This document shows, one piece after another, positions 6,137 through 8,265 of a DNA stretch of 8,265 nucleotides. Made by a program: the position numbers and the translations under genes. The DNA comes from Bacteroidales bacterium (GTDB lineage: Bacteria; Bacteroidota; Bacteroidia; Bacteroidales; GCA-2711565), in the NCBI GenBank assembly GCA_029931995.1, contig JAOZQX010000048.1:1-8265 (forward strand), written 5' to 3'. How positions within the stretch are numbered: the first letter of the stretch is position 1; each line of letters starts with the position of its first letter. The notes beneath the pieces are model-generated. The model saw only the letters and a list, made by a program, of their open reading frames with translations, had not been told where the DNA came from and made no database searches.

Positions 6137-6162
6137 ATAATATTATATGTTATAGATTACAA
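6132..6162 (-). promoter_or_regulatory. Promoter of the methyltransferase gene
   Basis: The minus strand reads TTG (6160-6162), a 20-base spacer, then TATATTTG (6132-6139), a good match to the Bacteroidota -33 and -7 elements. Transcription would begin about 6126-6128, giving a leader of about 20 bases to the ATG at 6106. A 14-base perfect palindrome (6135-6148) spans the -7 box edge and the spacer. Confidence 0.65.
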
Positions 6163-6255
6163 GGAAAAATATCGAAATGAAAAATCAATCTTATACTGCT
6201 GAAAAAGCTAACATCAAATTAGCATATCTGCAAATCAAAACATCAGCACATCAAT

Positions 6256-6792
6256 CTATCCTCTATCAAAGAAAATATTCTTCGAACCTGAAGACAAAGG
6301 AATGGCAAAAACAATTTTAACTTCCTCTCCTAATAAATTCAAATCCAGAATGGCTTGTCCGGCGGTGTAAAAAATACGGTTATCCACACGATTGTCCATT
6401 GCCACACTTACGGCAGAGCCAACAGCAATTCCCAAATCGGTGGTATTAAAAGTACACGGATGATCGGGGTGTTTATCTTTTTCGGCACAATTTTTATAAC
6501 CACACATGCCACATTTTTTAAGCCCAACAGATTTAATTTTGCTGCCTAAAATTATCATCGCATCGGCTTTCAATAAATTTTTTGCATCGCGACTAAAAGC
6601 CGGAAAATCCATTTCTTTATCAATTTCAACCATCCGCTTTGCAATTTTTTCAATATCCTCGCGTTCGGCCAAAGCTATAGACATATAATCCAACCCACGG
6701 CCTTTAGGGGCAGTGCGGGCAGCAACCATCATTTTTTGAGCAATTTTATTCAGGGTTTTTGCGCGTAATTCTTCGTCGTATTTAAGTGCCAT
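6256..6792 (-). CDS. DUF2148 family ferredoxin-like cysteine-cluster protein
   Basis: This 178-residue protein fits the DUF2148 family (ferredoxin-domain proteins of unknown function). The N-terminal part includes MMVAARTAPKGRGLD (21-35), which recalls the nitroreductase flavin-site segment. The centre holds KKCGMCGYKNC followed by HPC, a C-x2-C-x4-C-x10-C cluster (Cys94, 97, 102, 113) that could bind an iron-sulfur cluster. Then comes a small-residue helix GIAVGSAVSVAMDN (121-134) and the family-typical end PLSSGSKNIFFDR. There is no signal peptide and no convincing transmembrane segment. A redox role is inferred from the cysteines; no reaction is known. It appears to be a single-gene unit, divergent from rocD. 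Its stop lies just beyond the restriction-modification genes, and its 3' end holds one copy of the 10-base repeat TATCAAAGAA. The reading frame looks complete. Confidence 0.85.
   Translation of the reverse strand: MALKYDEELRAKTLNKIAQKMMVAARTAPKGRGLDYMSIALAEREDIEKIAKRMVEIDKEMDFPAFSRDAKNLLKADAMIILGSKIKSVGLKKCGMCGYKNCAEKDKHPDHPCTFNTTDLGIAVGSAVSVAMDNRVDNRIFYTAGQAILDLNLLGEEVKIVFAIPLSSGSKNIFFDRG
6264..6273 (+). repeat. Right copy of 10-base repeat TATCAAAGAA flanking the R-M pair
   Basis: Identical to 4082-4091 and in the same orientation. It lies inside the last codons of the DUF2148 gene, which remains intact. If the pair marks an insertion, this copy would be the original target sequence. It could equally be coincidence in AT-rich DNA. 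Confidence 0.3.
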
Positions 6793-6823
6793 GATATTTT
6801 ATTTTTACAGGTTAAATCAAACT

Positions 6824-6831
6824 CAAAAATA
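6824..6831 (-). promoter_or_regulatory. -7 promoter box of the DUF2148 gene
   Basis: The minus strand reads TATTTTTG, a full TAnnTTTG match, 31 bases before the ATG at 6792. No TTG is found at the expected -33 distance, so the promoter is half-supported. Confidence 0.4.
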
Positions 6832-6877
6832 AGAAAAAAGCTCGCCGAATTGTTTTTTTTCTAACAATTAAATATTA

Positions 6878-6885
6878 TACCTTTG
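6878..6885 (+). promoter_or_regulatory. -7 promoter box of rocD
   Basis: TACCTTTG matches TAnnTTTG and predicts a start near 6890, with a leader of about 40 bases before the rocD ATG at 6929. The nearest TTG (6850-6852) is 25 bases upstream, longer than the usual 19-21 spacer, so activation by another factor is possible. Confidence 0.5.
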
Positions 6886-6928
6886 CCTTGAAATTTTTAT
6901 ATTAATAACCACAAATCAATTATTTAAG

Positions 6929-8149
6929 ATGACAAAATTGACTTCAAAAATGGCCATTGAAATGGAAGATAAGTATGGTGCTCATAATTATCATCCATTG
7001 CCAGTAGTGTTATCAAAAGGCGAAGGTGCTTTTGTTTGGGATGTTGAAGGGAAAAAGTATTTCGATTTTCTTTCAGCCTATTCCGCTGTAAATCAAGGCC
7101 ACTGCCATCCTAAAATTGTTGATGCCATGGTTGACCAGGCTCGTACTCTTACGTTGACGTCCCGTGCATTTTACAATGACCAATTAGGTTCTTACGAAAA
7201 ATATATAACCGAATATTTTGGTTATGATAAAGTATTACCCATGAATACCGGCGCCGAAGCCGACGAAACCGCGCTGAAAGTTTGCCGTAAATGGGCCTAC
7301 GAGAAAAAAGGTATTGCCGCAGATATGGCAAAAATTATTGTTTGCGAAAACAACTTTCATGGAAGAACGATAACCATCGTTTCTATGTCGACCGATCCGG
7401 ATGCCAGAAATAATTTTGGTCCGTTTACCCCGGGTTTTGTTACCATTCCTTATAACAATTTAGATGCCCTTATAAAAGAATTAGAAGATCCTAATGTCGC
7501 AGGTTTCCTTGTTGAACCTATTCAAGGTGAAGCTGGTGTTTTTGTTCCGGATGAAGGATATTTGAAAAAAGCTTACGAACTATGTAAAGCCAAAAATGTA
7601 CTTTTCATTGCTGATGAGGTACAAACAGGTATTGCCCGTACCGGTAAGTTATTAGCGGTTGAGCACGAGGATGTTCGCCCCGATGTTTTGATTTTAGGTA
7701 AAGCATTATCAGGTGGTGTATTCCCTGTTTCTGCTGTTCTTTGCGACGATGAAGTTATGATGTGTATTAAACCGGGTGAGCATGGAAGTACTTTCGGTGG
7801 AAATCCAATTGCAGGTCGTGTTGCAGTTGCTTCCCTAGAAGTTGTTAAAGAAGAAAGATTGGCTGAAAATGCTGAGCGCTTAGGTAAAATTTTCCGCGAT
7901 GAACTTCGTAAAATTGATTCGGATATGATTGAATTGGTTAGAGGAAAAGGTTTATTAAATGCTGTTATCATTAAACCTACGAATGGTAAAGAGGCTTGGG
8001 ATGTTTGTGTAAAAATGGCTGATAACGGTCTGCTAGCAAAACCAACCCACGGTCATATCATTCGTTTTGCTCCTCCTTTAATTATTACCGAAGAGCAATT
8101 AATGGAAGCACTTGAAATTATCAAGAAATCAATTCTTGCGTTTGAGTAA
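6929..8149 (+). CDS. rocD: Ornithine aminotransferase (ornithine-oxo-acid transaminase)
   Basis: Transfers the delta-amino group of ornithine to 2-oxoglutarate, giving glutamate semialdehyde (which cyclises to pyrroline-5-carboxylate) and glutamate. It links arginine and proline metabolism in the cytoplasm. The 406 residues are full length for this fold type I, PLP-dependent class III aminotransferase. The ornithine-specific start [13 protein letters not shown] is at 16-28 and [15 protein letters not shown] at 49-63. NTGAEADE (106-113) forms the PLP phosphate cup. EPIQGEAG is at 196-203, and DEVQTG (229-234) holds the Asp that pairs with the pyridine nitrogen. LGKALSGG carries the Schiff-base Lys258, and HGSTFGGNP is at 285-293. 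The sequence is strikingly close to eukaryotic mitochondrial ornithine aminotransferase from end to end. It is monocistronic here, with its own promoter box upstream and a repeat plus terminator downstream. Confidence 0.96.
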   Translation: MTKLTSKMAIEMEDKYGAHNYHPLPVVLSKGEGAFVWDVEGKKYFDFLSAYSAVNQGHCHPKIVDAMVDQARTLTLTSRAFYNDQLGSYEKYITEYFGYDKVLPMNTGAEADETALKVCRKWAYEKKGIAADMAKIIVCENNFHGRTITIVSMSTDPDARNNFGPFTPGFVTIPYNNLDALIKELEDPNVAGFLVEPIQGEAGVFVPDEGYLKKAYELCKAKNVLFIADEVQTGIARTGKLLAVEHEDVRPDVLILGKALSGGVFPVSAVLCDDEVMMCIKPGEHGSTFGGNPIAGRVAVASLEVVKEERLAENAERLGKIFRDELRKIDSDMIELVRGKGLLNAVIIKPTNGKEAWDVCVKMADNGLLAKPTHGHIIRFAPPLIITEEQLMEALEIIKKSILAFE

Positions 8150-8153
8150 GAAA

Positions 8154-8220
8154 ACGTCATGCTGAATTTAGTTCAGTATCTCAAAACAATATAGATTCTG
8201 AAACAAGTTCAGAATGACGT
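8154..8220 (+). repeat. Dispersed two-hairpin palindromic repeat, copy 2
   Basis: The element starts five bases after the rocD stop, with ACGTCAT at one end and ATGACGT at the other; its two halves form a long imperfect inverted repeat. Each half has its own hairpin: CTGAA/TTCAG (8162-8176) and a perfect ATTCTGAA/TTCAGAAT with a 5-base loop. It matches the element at 109-166, read on the minus strand, but keeps six loop bases missing there. Followed immediately by the rocD terminator, it becomes part of the rocD 3' untranslated region. Confidence 0.8.
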
Positions 8221-8221
8221 T

Positions 8222-8261
8222 AAAAAAAGGAGTGCAACCTTAAGGTTGCACTCCTTTTTTT
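8222..8261 (+). terminator. Intrinsic terminator downstream of rocD, perfectly palindromic
   Basis: An 11-base-pair stem GGAGTGCAACC/GGTTGCACTCC (8229-8239 and 8244-8254) with loop TTAA is followed by seven T and preceded by seven A. The symmetry is complete, so it can stop transcription from either side. It ends rocD and could also end a converging gene to the right of the window. Confidence 0.93.
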
Positions 8262-8265
8262 AACC

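Noticed and set aside
6193..6225. Stem GCTAA/TTAGC in the gap between the methyltransferase and DUF2148 genes
   Set aside because: Only five pairs, AT-rich, with no T-run; expected by chance.
7573..7971. 132-codon open frame on the minus strand inside rocD
   Set aside because: It is fully antisense to a strongly conserved gene, is serine/proline-rich with no recognisable motif, and has no promoter box of its own.

Overview
The window looks like a low-GC Bacteroidota chromosome. Seven genes lie wholly inside it and an eighth (nadD) enters from the left edge. Ribosome binding sites are AT-rich with no clear Shine-Dalgarno motif. Nearly every upstream gap carries the phylum's -7 promoter box TAnnTTTG, and in two cases a -33 TTG/TTTG lies 19-20 bases upstream. 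A yicC-gmk-nadD order fits the same group. A genus cannot be given from this sequence.

Left part (1-2829, all minus strand): yicC and gmk are two bases apart and read from a textbook promoter at 2845-2875. A zinc-independent medium-chain reductase follows, then the first 31 codons of nadD. The reductase separates gmk from nadD and is bracketed by two different repeat regions: a direct-repeat and GC-rich hairpin cluster at 1199-1320, and a two-hairpin palindromic repeat at 109-166.

Middle (2969-6106): a PLD-type phospholipid synthase (cardiolipin synthase-like) is divergent from yicC. Next comes a compact, very AT-rich Type II restriction-modification pair. The nuclease resembles the Eco47II family, predicted site GGNCC. 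The convergent C5-cytosine methyltransferase overlaps it tail to tail by 25 bases. There is no separate control gene. Instead the methyltransferase carries an N-terminal MerR/excisionase-like DNA-binding domain, and its own promoter and start region hold helically phased TTACACAA repeats, suggesting autoregulation. This self-regulating pair is the most interesting system in the window.

Right part (6256-8265): a small DUF2148-type cysteine-cluster protein on the minus strand, divergent from ornithine aminotransferase (rocD). After rocD comes a second copy of the two-hairpin repeat, in the same orientation relative to its upstream gene as the first copy, and then a perfectly palindromic intrinsic terminator.

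All genes look intact apart from edge-truncated nadD. No tRNA, rRNA, CRISPR, transposase or integrase was seen. No gene-free stretch exceeds about 215 bases.
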